The notes: generated by a model from the letters alone, not told the origin. DNA of 64,000 nucleotides from Thermoanaerobacterium sp. RBIITD (GCF_900205865.1 NZ_LT906662.1:1116001-1180000), one strand, 5' to 3'; shown: positions 1 through 11,268, numbered from the stretch's first letter. Numbers and translations: made by a program.

Positions 1-2284
1 ATGTAGCTACTTTTGCAAGACCTTGATTTGCTGATTTTGCACTGCTGTAATCCCAAGGTACCAAGTTTCCGTGTAAGTCTGATGTTGCAAGAACGGTCAC
101 TGTTGTACCGTTTGATACAGGCATCGTAGCCGGTGCTATTCTTCCATCCGTGCTTGCTGTAATATGATGTGCTGCTTTTATTGCCTCAACAAAAGCATCT
201 CTTACAAGCTTCTGTGTATCGACATAACTTGATGCTACGGCTGGATCTTTAAATTCATCGAATTTATCTCCACCTGTACCCATGAAGTTATTTGTCGCAA
301 CAAGATATTTTGTATTCATATCAATAGGAGTACCATCAGATTTTTTCATATCAAATACTCTTTGCATTGATGGTTTAGATGGATCATATTTAAATTTTAG
401 TCCTGCTACCTGTATGCCTTTTCCACCATCCTGTACTGCCTGTTCAAGAACTGTTTTAATCTGTGAACCTGTCATGCTGAGTGTAACTATCGTATTGTCA
501 AATGGCATTAAGGTATACATTGTCCCAAGTGTTATATCACCTTTTGGAACATCTATTCTTAATCCACCATTATTTCCAAAACCGAAATCAGCATAAACTG
601 CGTCTTTAACAACTTCTGATGTCCAATTACCAAGTGCTGAATCGCCATATGGACTTGAACTTTGATTTCTTGTTAAGTCAACATCTGCTGTTCCTATAAC
701 TTCACTAAATTTCTGTCCAACTTCCTGATTTGCTTTATCTACAATTGCCTGTACATCAGGGTCTACAACTGGGTTCGCAGTATTATATAGATTATAATCA
801 TCATTCCATGTCATATCACCTGTTGTAACTGTTCCATCAGGATTTAATGTTATTTTCAAATCTATAAATCCATATCCAGAACTCATCGCGATTCCAACAG
901 GAATGTTGTTTATTTTTGTTGTAACTTTACTATGTGTATGCCCACCGAATATTGCATCAACACCATGTACTTGATTTGCAAAGTCTACGAGGTTTCCCGT
1001 TGTTGTACCATTGTTTGTAAATGCTCCCATATGTGCGAGAACAACGACTATTTGTGCACCCTGTTGTCTTAACTTAAGCGCGAGGTTATTTACTATAGGT
1101 GCAGGGTCTTTAAAATCTACATCTTTTACAAATGCTGGTAGGATTATATTAGGAAATTCTTTATTGTCAACAATACCGATAATGCCTATTTTGACCCCAT
1201 CTTTTTCAATCATTACATATGGTTTTGTATAACTTACTGGACTACCAGTTGTTTTGTCATATACATTAGCTGCCAATACTGGTATTGATGAATTTTTAAG
1301 TGTAGCATTCTGTGTATCTATTACTTTGTCAAGGCCCCAATCATATTCATGGTTTCCAAGTGCCATCGCGTCAAAGCCGATACTTTTCAACATATCTATA
1401 ACAGGTTGTCCATAAAGTACATTTGAAAGCGGTGTTCCCTGGAACATATCACCGCCTGATAATATAACCGTATTAGGGTTAGCTGTTTTTATATCCTTTA
1501 TTTGTTTTGCAAGCACTGCGCCTCTTTGCTGTTTTATAGCTGTACCATCGCTTAATTTTGCATCTGCCTGAAGATTTCCGTGAAAATCTGTTACTTCTAT
1601 AAAATCAAATGTTTTAGAATTTTGCTGGCTTGGTTGTGAAGGTGTAATACTGCTTTCATCTATTGGCAATAATTCTAATTTATCATTAAAACATGAACTT
1701 ATTGCAACAATATCATATTTACTATTTTGACCTTTTGTTAGACCTTGAAGATATGTTTTTAATGAAGCACCAGCTTGTGCATATACAATTGCACTATTTG
1801 TGCCATCAGTTGTAATATAAACACCACCAGAACCAGAATTATAATCTCCTGTTATCCATGCATTCTTAACCTTAATTAACTGTCCTTGATGCTGTGAAAT
1901 TTGATCTAATGTAACTTCAATAGGTGTAACTGCGGGAAATTTATTTGTTTGTAAATATGTAAAGTTACTTACTGTTATTTCCTTATCATTCTTATAGCTT
2001 GAAACTTTACCTGTTACTTGAATATCCTGACCTGGTTGTACACTTGTTATATTACCATTATATAAGCGAATACCTGCATTTCCATCCTGTATCCAGGCGC
2101 TACCATCAATAACTGCGGATACCTTACCTTCTGTCGTAACTGTTACACCATCTGCAGCAGCTCTTGCCTGTGCTATTGTAATAACACTATCATCTGCAAA
2201 AGCCTTGTCAACATTAATGCCTGTAAACATGCTAAAAAACATCAATGCTGCTAAGACATACGCAGTAATTTTTCTTACCTTCAT
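1..2284 (-). CDS. Tandem secreted 5'-nucleotidase / cyclic-nucleotide phosphodiesterase (partial, C-terminus beyond window)
   Basis: The frame is open from an ATG at 2284, with AGGAGG seven bases upstream, to the window edge, so only the first 761 residues are seen. A signal peptide (about residues 1-30) is followed by an OB-fold-like region (about 31-130, GKVSAVIDGSAWIQDG) of the kind found in YhcR-type nucleases. Then comes a complete UshA-family unit: metal motifs TDFHGN, GGDMFQG, GNHEYD, AHMG and GGHTHS, then a 5'-nucleotidase C-terminal domain ending near GGDKFDEF. A second metallophosphatase unit starts with ATSDLHGNLVPWDY just before the edge. B. subtilis YfkN also joins two such units. 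The expected role is extracytoplasmic dephosphorylation of nucleotides for phosphate and nucleoside salvage. The end of the protein, where a wall anchor or dockerin might lie, is not visible. Confidence 0.9.
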   Translation of the reverse strand, partial: MKVRKITAYVLAALMFFSMFTGINVDKAFADDSVITIAQARAAADGVTVTTEGKVSAVIDGSAWIQDGNAGIRLYNGNITSVQPGQDIQVTGKVSSYKNDKEITVSNFTYLQTNKFPAVTPIEVTLDQISQHQGQLIKVKNAWITGDYNSGSGGVYITTDGTNSAIVYAQAGASLKTYLQGLTKGQNSKYDIVAISSCFNDKLELLPIDESSITPSQPSQQNSKTFDFIEVTDFHGNLQADAKLSDGTAIKQQRGAVLAKQIKDIKTANPNTVILSGGDMFQGTPLSNVLYGQPVIDMLKSIGFDAMALGNHEYDWGLDKVIDTQNATLKNSSIPVLAANVYDKTTGSPVSYTKPYVMIEKDGVKIGIIGIVDNKEFPNIILPAFVKDVDFKDPAPIVNNLALKLRQQGAQIVVVLAHMGAFTNNGTTTGNLVDFANQVHGVDAIFGGHTHSKVTTKINNIPVGIAMSSGYGFIDLKITLNPDGTVTTGDMTWNDDYNLYNTANPVVDPDVQAIVDKANQEVGQKFSEVIGTADVDLTRNQSSSPYGDSALGNWTSEVVKDAVYADFGFGNNGGLRIDVPKGDITLGTMYTLMPFDNTIVTLSMTGSQIKTVLEQAVQDGGKGIQVAGLKFKYDPSKPSMQRVFDMKKSDGTPIDMNTKYLVATNNFMGTGGDKFDEFKDPAVASSYVDTQKLVRDAFVEAIKAAHHITASTDGRIAPATMPVSNGTTVTVLATSDLHGNLVPWDYSSAKSANQGLAKVAT

Positions 2285-2416
2285 ACTCTCTCCTCCTATT
2301 GTAATAAATTTTTTTATTTTCATATAAATACAGATTTACCTCCATAAAATTATTTTCTATAAATAATAAACCACATTTTATTAAACATAACGTACGTGTT
2401 AATTTAATGTAAATAA

Positions 2417-2446
2417 ATACCCAGAAGAATATAACCCTCCGGGTAT
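2417..2446 (-). terminator. Putative intrinsic terminator after the PHP/cohesin/dockerin gene
   Basis: Inverted repeat ATACCC...GGGTAT with an A/G-rich partly paired centre lies 48 bases past the stop of the upstream gene and is followed on the minus strand by the T-rich run TATTTATTT. It separates that gene from the 5'-nucleotidase gene. Confidence 0.5.
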
Positions 2447-2493
2447 AATATTACACTGCAAATTTCACTTTTATATCAACTTTTATATCAATA

Positions 2494-4545
2494 TTACTTC
2501 TTTTCTAATATCTTGTTCGCAATTATTATTAAGTCCTCAAGGCCTACAGAGTTATCATTATTAACATCCGCAACCTTCGCTTCATTCCAGTTTGGACTCT
2601 TGTCATTAAGTCCATAATATTTTGCTACAATTCCAAGGTCACCAACACTTATACTTCCATCATTATTTAAATCATAGGCATTACCGCTTATTGTTATACC
2701 TTTAATAGCTGTTTGTGCGGGGAATTCATGTCCATCACCATCTGCAAGTGTCGCATCACTTATTGTGATATTTCCGCTGCCAAATGTCTTTGCTGTAAAT
2801 TTTAAATTAAACAATTGCGTATCACTATTTATGGCATTCTGAAGTCCTTTGCTGGCAAGTAAAACTCTAACCACACCAGGTTTTGTATCTGGTATATATA
2901 CAAGATTGCTATTTGTTTGATCAAGGCTATTAAATTCAAACATATTTTGATCATAGTGAATTGTTATATCCTGTGCATAAACAGTTTTTGTAACATCTTT
3001 TATGCCAACTGAAACTGTAAATTCATCACCCTTGTTAACTTTATCTGGTCCATTTATTGTCATTGATGGTGTATTGTTACTCTGATCATTTACATTTACA
3101 AATACAGGATTTGAATAGAACCATAAATCTTTGTATGCTTTTGTCGCATCATTCGCTCCCATTAATTTATCATCAAGAGGATTTCCATCCGCATCTGTTT
3201 CATTCGGCACATTTAATCCGAGATTAGTACCTCTTAATCTCAAATATTTGCTATTATTAACATTATTTAGCGTATATTTTATTACATTATATCCTTCTGC
3301 ATCTTGTGTCCATTGACTTTTATCAAATCTCGCAATTACTTTAGTCGTAGAATTTGTGTCTTTATTATAATCTGCTGTGCCAGGCTCTACCTTTCCTGTC
3401 ACATCACCTGCAATCAAATCAACATGATCTACGCTTACAGGATCTCCGTTATTATTTTTTTCAGGGCTTTTAAATCTAATTGTTACTTCAACATTTCCAC
3501 CTTTATTTACTTGTAATGTTTGTCCCATTCCTACATATTCGCTTCCATTGCTTGCTTTAAAATCAAGTGCATTTATTAAATCGCCATTTACAATGAAGCT
3601 ATTGCCAGAACGCAAACCTACAATTAATGATTTGTAATCTTTATTTTGTATATATGTATACGTCTTTGAATACTCTCCTGGCCAAAAATCACTGCTAATT
3701 GAATGAAAATCTGAATTTACAAAAATCCAAAAATGACGACCTTCGCCAAGAAGAGCATCCCATAATCCACCAACTTTTGCAATCATATAGTCTGCTCCAC
3801 CATATGTCGTTGCCCGTGGATCTGTACTGCCATACTCGCCTCTATTACTTGCTCTTTGATGTCCAGGGAATCCTTCCATACCAATTGCTACATCTGGTGC
3901 TGCATTATTAAAATCCCTTATATCTGCTATTGTATATTTTAATGCTCTTGAAGGATGGTTTATGATAAAATAGCTTGAATCCTTGTAATTATCCTCAAGC
4001 CATTTTACAGCAGCAACCGCGTCAAGATGTGTAACATTATGCTTTTCCATTCCATAGACACTTCTGCTTGTATCAGTATCCTTTTGGTCAAACATGTATT
4101 CAAAATCACTTATTGATGTTGGTTCATTAGATACTATTCCTACACTTGCATGTTCATGTGTCGGAACATTCCACTCAAGGCCCTGAATTATAAGCTTGTT
4201 TGGATAATATACTGACCTTGCTACACTTATTATTGGATATGATCTGTCTTTTAGAGATACCCAGCGCCACTCAGCCGGTATTGTCTGTCCATTTTCATCA
4301 CGTGAAAATTTACCTCCATGTTCTGAATTTGCAAACCAATCAAGTCCATATTGATCAAAAGCATGTTGTAACACATCCATCTCTTTATAACTTCCATCTG
4401 TCAAAAATGTATGGTTATGAAAATCACCAGTTACCCACATGCCTGTCTCTTGAGCATTTGCAGTCGGTATATGCGCATTTATTAAGCCAAGTACTATCGC
4501 TGCCACGATAAAAATGCTCATCAATTTTTTTGTTATCTTTGCCAT
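2494..4545 (-). CDS. Secreted PHP/CehA-type metallophosphoesterase with cohesin and dockerin domains
   Basis: 683 residues starting at an ATG with AGGAGG upstream. Residues 1-31 form a signal peptide. The catalytic part opens with the PHP metal motif D41-F-H-N-H45 and SEHGG (about 74-78), with later histidines in NHPSR and NSDFHS, as in CehA/PHP-type phosphoesterases; the substrate is unknown. About residues 500-620 resemble a cohesin domain (GDEFTVSVGIKD, ITIHYDQNMFEF). The last 60 residues are a type-I dockerin: two calcium loops, DLNNDGSISVGDL and DVNNDNSVGLEDL, each followed by a short helix. A dockerin and a cohesin in one chain is unusual. The next gene upstream encodes an SLH-anchored cohesin, so the enzyme could be held on the cell surface by a cohesin-dockerin contact (inferred). 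The organism is not expected to have a full cellulosome. Confidence 0.85.
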   Translation of the reverse strand: MAKITKKLMSIFIVAAIVLGLINAHIPTANAQETGMWVTGDFHNHTFLTDGSYKEMDVLQHAFDQYGLDWFANSEHGGKFSRDENGQTIPAEWRWVSLKDRSYPIISVARSVYYPNKLIIQGLEWNVPTHEHASVGIVSNEPTSISDFEYMFDQKDTDTSRSVYGMEKHNVTHLDAVAAVKWLEDNYKDSSYFIINHPSRALKYTIADIRDFNNAAPDVAIGMEGFPGHQRASNRGEYGSTDPRATTYGGADYMIAKVGGLWDALLGEGRHFWIFVNSDFHSISSDFWPGEYSKTYTYIQNKDYKSLIVGLRSGNSFIVNGDLINALDFKASNGSEYVGMGQTLQVNKGGNVEVTIRFKSPEKNNNGDPVSVDHVDLIAGDVTGKVEPGTADYNKDTNSTTKVIARFDKSQWTQDAEGYNVIKYTLNNVNNSKYLRLRGTNLGLNVPNETDADGNPLDDKLMGANDATKAYKDLWFYSNPVFVNVNDQSNNTPSMTINGPDKVNKGDEFTVSVGIKDVTKTVYAQDITIHYDQNMFEFNSLDQTNSNLVYIPDTKPGVVRVLLASKGLQNAINSDTQLFNLKFTAKTFGSGNITISDATLADGDGHEFPAQTAIKGITISGNAYDLNNDGSISVGDLGIVAKYYGLNDKSPNWNEAKVADVNNDNSVGLEDLIIIANKILEKK

Positions 4546-4568
4546 GTCCCCTTCCTCCTTTTATTTAT

Positions 4569-4619
4569 TAATGGTAGTATCTGTTTACATATTTAGTAAA
4601 TTTTATTAATACTACCATT
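4569..4619 (-). repeat. Long inverted repeat upstream of the PHP/cohesin/dockerin gene
   Basis: AATGGTAGTAT (4570-4580) and ATACTACCATT (4609-4619) are perfect 11-base arms with a 28-base AT-rich loop. It lies between the SLH-cohesin gene and the downstream gene, ending 24 bases before the latter's start. It may be a terminator of the upstream gene or an operator; the sequence does not decide. Confidence 0.4.
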
Positions 4620-4740
4620 TATATTTTATCAATTTTAAGTTAAGCTTGTATTAAAATAACGTTAAATTTATGTAAATTTGTCTCAATATACCATAATAGC
4701 AAAAGCATCAATAAATTAAGCCTTAAAATACATTCTTTAT

Positions 4741-6369
4741 TTACATGTTATTTGTCTTCTCTAATATTCTATATAATACGGCTGCGGCTTCTGCTCTTGT
4801 CGCATTACTCTTTGGTGCAAATAGATTACCAGATTCACCAGTCATCAAACCTGTTTTTGATGCATTTGCAACGACTATTTTTGCCCAATCACTTATAATG
4901 TTATCATCATTAAAAGAAGTTTTACTTAGATTTTCTTCTTTATAACCGCTCATCTTTTCATATACTCTCATTATTATTGCAGCCATTTCTTCTCTTGTTA
5001 TATTTTTATCTGGATTCATATTTTTGCCGTCGCCTTCTATAATTCCTTTATCATATGCTGCCTGTATAGCATTTGCATACCATGCATCGCCTTTTACATC
5101 GGCAAAGCCACCTTTATATGTCACTTCATTTATGCCAAGCATTCTTACCATCATTGATGCAAACTGAGCTCTTGTAATATTTCTATCCGGTGCATAATTT
5201 TCGTTATCTATACCTTCTATAATATGCTTTGCTGCAATTACCCCAATTACATCCTTTGCCCAATGGCTATTTGAAACATCTTTGAAAACTTTATTGTATT
5301 CAAATGCAGCATACTTTGAAAAATGAGCCGCATTAAAAGTAACTGTACCATTGACTTTATCTGCTTTACCACCTATATATTCCCACTTTCCTGCACTTTC
5401 ATTGTAATAATATATACCTACTTTACGATAGTCATTAATGCTATTCGCTTTAATTGTTATTGTAACACCCTTATTTACACTAACATCAGTATTTCCTGAT
5501 TTAACATTTATATCAAGAGTATTTGAAACAGGTGACATACCATTTAATGAAGATTCTTTCCCAGCATTTTTAATCGAGATTTCTAAATTTCCAGATACAC
5601 TGCTTAAATTTAATGCATTTGCATCGAGTTTAATGTTTGCATCTTCAGTTTTTATTATTAAATCTTTTCCCTTCGCAATAGCGTTTTTAATTGAGTCTAC
5701 AGGAATTGACACTGATTTTTCAGATGCATTATTAATTGTGCTTAAATCAATATTAATTGTATTTGCATCTGAGTTTATTGCATCATTAATCTTATTAACA
5801 TCTACTGTTAATGTAGCCTTTCCATTTTGTACACTTACATTTCCTAATTCACTCAGCTGAGGTTCTGTAGGTTTCTGACCTGAGCTATTGCCTGTTCCAC
5901 TTTCAGATATAACAATATTAACATCCTTATTAACTGTATATATATTTGATTTTGCATCCTTGTCCGCTATTTTTACAGTATTTAAGCTTATCTTTGCTGT
6001 GCCACTTGATTTTGCTTTAAATGTAAATGTTACTAAATCAAGATTGCCATTTACCATATCTGCATTACCCAGTTTTGTACTAGCATATGTAATTTTATTA
6101 TCGCCAGTTTTATTCAGCTCAAAACTATTTGATAATCCGGATTTATATGAAACTATGTCAAGCTTGTCCGAATCAAAGTTGAGGACAGTTTCAAAGCCAT
6201 ATAAATTTTTGATATTACTTCCACTGATTGTTATTGTAAATGTATTGCCCCTTGTAACATTTGTTGGACCCAAAACAGAAAAATTAGGATTATCATCTGC
6301 CATCGCATTAATTGGAATGATTACTAAAATACTTAAAAGTATTCCTAATAATATTGTAAATCTTCTCAT
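4741..6369 (-). CDS. SLH-anchored cohesin-domain surface protein
   Basis: I place the start at the ATG at 6369 (MRRFTILLG), which has GGGAG seven bases upstream; an in-frame ATG at 6405 lacks a ribosome binding site. The 542-residue product has a signal peptide (1-24), a cohesin-like domain (about 28-155: GNTFTITISGSNI, ETVLNFDSDKLDI), a beta-rich linker of about 200 residues, and three SLH domains at the C-terminus (about 360-540; each with a TRAQFA or TREEMA-type motif). SLH domains bind pyruvylated secondary cell-wall polymer, so the protein should sit in the cell envelope. The gene directly downstream encodes an enzyme with a dockerin, making this a candidate single-site scaffoldin. The cohesin could instead be a non-cellulosomal homologue used for other protein contacts. 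Confidence 0.85.
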   Translation of the reverse strand: MRRFTILLGILLSILVIIPINAMADDNPNFSVLGPTNVTRGNTFTITISGSNIKNLYGFETVLNFDSDKLDIVSYKSGLSNSFELNKTGDNKITYASTKLGNADMVNGNLDLVTFTFKAKSSGTAKISLNTVKIADKDAKSNIYTVNKDVNIVISESGTGNSSGQKPTEPQLSELGNVSVQNGKATLTVDVNKINDAINSDANTINIDLSTINNASEKSVSIPVDSIKNAIAKGKDLIIKTEDANIKLDANALNLSSVSGNLEISIKNAGKESSLNGMSPVSNTLDINVKSGNTDVSVNKGVTITIKANSINDYRKVGIYYYNESAGKWEYIGGKADKVNGTVTFNAAHFSKYAAFEYNKVFKDVSNSHWAKDVIGVIAAKHIIEGIDNENYAPDRNITRAQFASMMVRMLGINEVTYKGGFADVKGDAWYANAIQAAYDKGIIEGDGKNMNPDKNITREEMAAIIMRVYEKMSGYKEENLSKTSFNDDNIISDWAKIVVANASKTGLMTGESGNLFAPKSNATRAEAAAVLYRILEKTNNM

Positions 6370-6559
6370 CCACAATCTCCCTTTCTTTTTATTGTTAAAA
6401 TTCATTTAAATAAAAAAATATGCTGAATTTTATTCTAATATATAATTGTTAAATTAATATAAAGTCTTTGTTATATGTTTGTAAAATTATTAGCTATATT
6501 TTTGAGCTATAATTAATAAATTCCATCTAACATATATCATATTTTATATATTGATATTA

Positions 6560-6586
6560 ACATTTTTATATGTAATGCATATATTA
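6560..6586 (+). promoter_or_regulatory. Possible sigma-K promoter of the collagen-like gene
   Basis: AC at 6560-6561, a 16-base gap, then CATATATTA at 6578-6586 fits the sigma-K pattern AC-N16/17-CATANNNTA. It lies about 90 bases before the TTG start. The region is very AT-rich, so a chance match is possible; late mother-cell expression would suit a BclA-like spore surface protein. Confidence 0.35.
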
Positions 6587-6676
6587 TTTGTAGAATATAT
6601 TTATTCATTTAAAAGTTTTATATATTATCTTGAATAAATTTTTCTATTTTGATTATTTTATGATGAGGTGATCATT

Positions 6677-7888
<1,212 letters not shown>

Positions 7889-7898
7889 ATTTATAAAT

Positions 7899-7918
7899 GG
7901 TGGGGCTTTTCCCCCACC
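7899..7918 (+). terminator. Hairpin after the collagen-like gene
   Basis: GGTGGGG/CCCCACC stem with a short T-rich loop starts 10 bases after the stop. The following U-tract is weak (gaacttttaaat), so partial read-through into the glycosyltransferase is plausible. Confidence 0.55.
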
Positions 7919-7997
7919 GAACTTTTAAATAAATATTCTCTTGCTTTAGGAGTTGAACTTTTTATATTTTCTTTTCATAAATTGGGGGTATAGAAAA

Positions 7998-9074
7998 ATG
8001 ACAAAAAAAATCACCATAAGCTTATGCATGATTGTCAAAAATGAGGAAAAAACCCTCGATAAATCACTTTCATCAGTAATTGATGCTATTGATGAAATAA
8101 TAATTGTCGACACTGGTTCTATAGATATGACAAAAGATATCGCAAAAAAATATACCGATAAAATCTATGATTTCAAATGGATCGATAATTTTAGTTCAGC
8201 ACGAAATTACGCCTTTAGTAAAGCTACAAAAGATTATATATTATGGCTTGATGCAGATGATTATATGGGAAAGTCCGATGTAGAAAAACTTATAAGGCTC
8301 AAAAATAATTTTGATACATCAGTTGATTCAGTAACAATGAAATATATTTTAACAAAGGATGTTAATGGCAATCCTTCATTTTACAGCGTAAGAAATCGCC
8401 TTGTTAAAAGGTCAAGAAATTTTAAATGGATTGGTGCAGTACACGAATATCTAGAAGTTTACGGAAATATATACGAAAGCGATATTAATATAATACACAA
8501 TAAGATTAACTTCACACCAAATAGAAATATTGATATATACGATGCGAGACTAAAAAAAGGTGAATATTTTTCACCAAGAGACTTGTTTTACTATGCAAAT
8601 GAACTTTGCGACCATAAAAGGTATAGTGAAGCTATAGAATATTATAATAAATTTATCGATACAAAGAGAGGCTGGATAGAGGACATATTATATTCCCTCA
8701 GCAAACTCGCTGACTGTTATGACGCAATAGGTGATGTAGATAAGAGAAATGATTCCATATATAAATCATTTGAATATGATGCACCAAGACCTGAATTCTG
8801 CTGCAGGCTTGGATACAGATTTCTAAATGAAAATAAGTTAAAGCAGGCGATCTTCTGGTATGAACTTGCGACAAAAGTAGAAAAGCCGAGGCAAGGCTTT
8901 ATTAATGCAGCATGCTCAACATGGCTTCCGCACCTTCAATTATGTGTATGCTATTATAAACTCGGTGATATCAAAAAATCCTATGAATACAATGAAAAAG
9001 CAAGAAAGTATATCCCTGATGATCCTATGGTTATCCAAAATAAAAAATTACTTGAAGGATTATTGGAAAAATAA
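7998..9074 (+). CDS. Family 2 glycosyltransferase with TPR repeats
   Basis: I choose the ATG at 7998 (MTKKITISLCMIV), preceded by GGGGGT at eight bases; an upstream in-frame ATG at 7953 has no such site. The 358-residue cytosolic protein begins with a GT-A fold typical of family 2: SLCMIVKNEE, IIIVDTGS and the metal/nucleotide-sugar motif LDADD (about residues 85-90). The C-terminal half (about 205-350) has helical TPR-like repeats (YYANELCDHKRYSEAIEYY and similar). No membrane segment is seen. It follows the Thr-rich collagen-like gene in the same direction. In Clostridioides difficile the transferase SgtA sits beside bclA3 and modifies it, so glycosylation of the neighbouring protein is a reasonable inference. 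Confidence 0.85.
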   Translation: MTKKITISLCMIVKNEEKTLDKSLSSVIDAIDEIIIVDTGSIDMTKDIAKKYTDKIYDFKWIDNFSSARNYAFSKATKDYILWLDADDYMGKSDVEKLIRLKNNFDTSVDSVTMKYILTKDVNGNPSFYSVRNRLVKRSRNFKWIGAVHEYLEVYGNIYESDINIIHNKINFTPNRNIDIYDARLKKGEYFSPRDLFYYANELCDHKRYSEAIEYYNKFIDTKRGWIEDILYSLSKLADCYDAIGDVDKRNDSIYKSFEYDAPRPEFCCRLGYRFLNENKLKQAIFWYELATKVEKPRQGFINAACSTWLPHLQLCVCYYKLGDIKKSYEYNEKARKYIPDDPMVIQNKKLLEGLLEK

Positions 9075-9210
9075 TTTTAAAGTATTGTAAGTAATACAAA
9101 TATGGAAGTTTAAATCTTGATTACAATTTTGAAGACCGCAAAGTAAAAATAAGCCAATAATATTATTAGTCTATTTTTTATTTATAAAACAAAAAATAAA
9201 AGGTTCATTA

Positions 9211-9249
9211 AAAAAGATATGCAACATTTTAATTATCGCATATCTTTTT
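9211..9249. terminator. Bidirectional terminator between convergent genes
   Basis: AAAAAGATATGC (9211-9222) and GCATATCTTTTT (9238-9249) form a 12-bp stem with A-run and T-run built into the arms. It serves the glycosyltransferase gene on the plus strand and the chemoreceptor gene on the minus strand. Confidence 0.75.
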
Positions 9250-9278
9250 AACATAATTAACTATTAATTTCTTATCTC

Positions 9279-11255
9279 TTACTCAATTTTAAACTTTTTA
9301 ATTGACTCCATTAATGTATTGGCATAATCTTTCAATTCATTAGCAGTTGAAGATAGCTCTTCTATTATAGCTGTTTGCTCTTCTGAAGAAGCCGAGACTT
9401 CTTCTGTCGATGCCGCTGTTTCCTGAGATACAGCTGCAATATCTTGTACTAAATCGACTATCACATTTTTATTCTTTTCTATATCCTTTAATGATTTATT
9501 AAGATTATCAATTCTTTCTGTTACAAACTTTACTGCTTCTATGATTCCCACGAATATTTCTTTTGTATTATTAACAGAGTCACTCTGCTCAGCAACTATA
9601 TTGTTGGCACTTTCAACCGTCTCAACAGTGTTACTTATATCGCTTTGAATCTCTCCAATTAACAATGATATGCTTTTTGCCGCCTCTCTAGACTGGTCTG
9701 CTAATTTTCTCACTTCATCAGCAACAACGGCAAATCCTTTGCCAGCATCTCCAGCTCTTGCGGCTTCAATTGCTGCATTCAATGACAGCAAATTCGTCTG
9801 ATCCGCTATTTGTTTTATTGTATCTACTATTTTCCCTATTTCATTTGATTTATCTCTTAAAGATAGCGTTGATTTTTTAACCTTGTTGTTAGAATCAATA
9901 CTTTTCTGTGTTTTGTCAAGTAAATCTTTTATTATATCATTGCTTGAATTTGATATTATATTTATGTTATTTATTTCTTCTAAAATGTTATTTGAATCGC
10001 CCATAGCTGCATCTATAAGTTTTCCCAACTCTAATGTTGATTTTGCACTATTTTGTGCATCTTGTGCTTGATTTGAAGAGCCTTCTGCTATCTGTTCTAT
10101 TGCCTTGGATACATCCTGCATTGTCTGTGACACCTGATCTGAGGATGTAGCAAGATTATTCGATACATGGTTAATAGAATCCGAAACTTTTCTTATATTT
10201 AAAATAAGGGATCTTATACCATTTACCATATTATTAAAACTTTTTGAAAGTGTTCCAACTTCATCATTTGATTTTATATTTGTGCTCAAAGATAGTTCAC
10301 CATTTGATGCTAATTCCATTGCTTCCGACACTTTTCTTATGCCCTTTGTGATATTTGTTATAAATAAGAGTGATAATGATAGACCACCTATCAAACATAT
10401 CAAAATAACAAGAAAGATTACATTTCTAATTTTGTTCGTGTCAACATTAAGTTCATCAATAGATGTAGAAACCGCTCCAATCCATCCGAAATTGTCCAGT
10501 TTCTTAACACTGGTAAATGTTTTTTGATTATTGTAAGTATATTCAATTGTACTATTATTGATAGATATAAGTTTTTTCCCAAAATCATATTTTGTAATTG
10601 GTGTAAATAACATCTTTTTGTCCGAGTGTGAAATAATAATGCCATCCTTTGTCATTAACATAAAATGCCCATTATACCCGATTTTTATTTTACTCAAGTT
10701 GTCAGAAAGTTTTGATATGTTTAAATCAATTCCGACGACACCTACAACATTGTTGTTATCATCAAAAATTGTTTTTGATAAAGTTATTTCCGGCTGTCCA
10801 CTTAATACATCCTTGTAGGGTTCGGATACGACAATATTACCTTTAGATTTTAACGCATTTGTGTACCAAGGCCTTTTTGTAAAGTCAATATTGTTAGTAT
10901 TCTGAACAGGATATATTACGGTTTTTCCATCTGCCATTGTAAAAAAGGCATTTGATATATTAGGATTATTATCTTTAATATCCTTTAATTTGCTGAGTAG
11001 ACTATTAGTATCATTGCTTTGTGAATAGTTTTTTATTTCATTTGAATTTACAAGATCGTTAAAAGATATTTCCGCATTTTGTTTTACTGCGTCTATATAA
11101 TAGTCAAGTATGTTAAGTGCTGCTTGATTTGATATATCTATTCTATACTTTAATATCTTTTGTGCCGAATTTATTGAGTAAAATCCTGTTATTAATAAAG
11201 GTACTATTATTAATATGGACACAAGTAAAAATATCTTATTCCTTATACTTTTCAT
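9279..11255 (-). CDS. Methyl-accepting chemotaxis protein with dCache sensor domain
   Basis: 658 residues; ATG start with AGGGGGA upstream. A first membrane helix (about 7-29) is followed by an extracytoplasmic double-Cache sensor. That sensor contains R-P-W-Y, SEPYKD and VVGVVGIDL, similar to the amino-acid-binding signature of some dCache receptors. A second membrane helix (about 278-300), a HAMP linker and a long coiled-coil signalling domain follow. The hairpin tip [18 protein letters not shown] is intact. It should pass ligand occupancy to CheA/CheW. It is third in a co-directional run with an HD-GYP gene and a LuxR-type regulator; the gap to the regulator is only 13 bases. The C-terminus ends KKFKIE, with no CheR-tethering pentapeptide. 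The ligand cannot be read from the sequence. Confidence 0.93.
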   Translation of the reverse strand: MKSIRNKIFLLVSILIIVPLLITGFYSINSAQKILKYRIDISNQAALNILDYYIDAVKQNAEISFNDLVNSNEIKNYSQSNDTNSLLSKLKDIKDNNPNISNAFFTMADGKTVIYPVQNTNNIDFTKRPWYTNALKSKGNIVVSEPYKDVLSGQPEITLSKTIFDDNNNVVGVVGIDLNISKLSDNLSKIKIGYNGHFMLMTKDGIIISHSDKKMLFTPITKYDFGKKLISINNSTIEYTYNNQKTFTSVKKLDNFGWIGAVSTSIDELNVDTNKIRNVIFLVILICLIGGLSLSLLFITNITKGIRKVSEAMELASNGELSLSTNIKSNDEVGTLSKSFNNMVNGIRSLILNIRKVSDSINHVSNNLATSSDQVSQTMQDVSKAIEQIAEGSSNQAQDAQNSAKSTLELGKLIDAAMGDSNNILEEINNINIISNSSNDIIKDLLDKTQKSIDSNNKVKKSTLSLRDKSNEIGKIVDTIKQIADQTNLLSLNAAIEAARAGDAGKGFAVVADEVRKLADQSREAAKSISLLIGEIQSDISNTVETVESANNIVAEQSDSVNNTKEIFVGIIEAVKFVTERIDNLNKSLKDIEKNKNVIVDLVQDIAAVSQETAASTEEVSASSEEQTAIIEELSSTANELKDYANTLMESIKKFKIE

Positions 11256-11268
11256 TTGTTTATCCCCC

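Noticed and set aside
4745-6409. Long plus-strand frames opposite the SLH-cohesin gene
   Set aside because: They mirror the low-complexity Asn/Ser/Ile codons of the real gene, which has signal peptide, cohesin and SLH domains.
9279-11255. Possibility that the chemoreceptor is a CheR-docking high-abundance type
   Set aside because: The C-terminus lacks the tethering pentapeptide.
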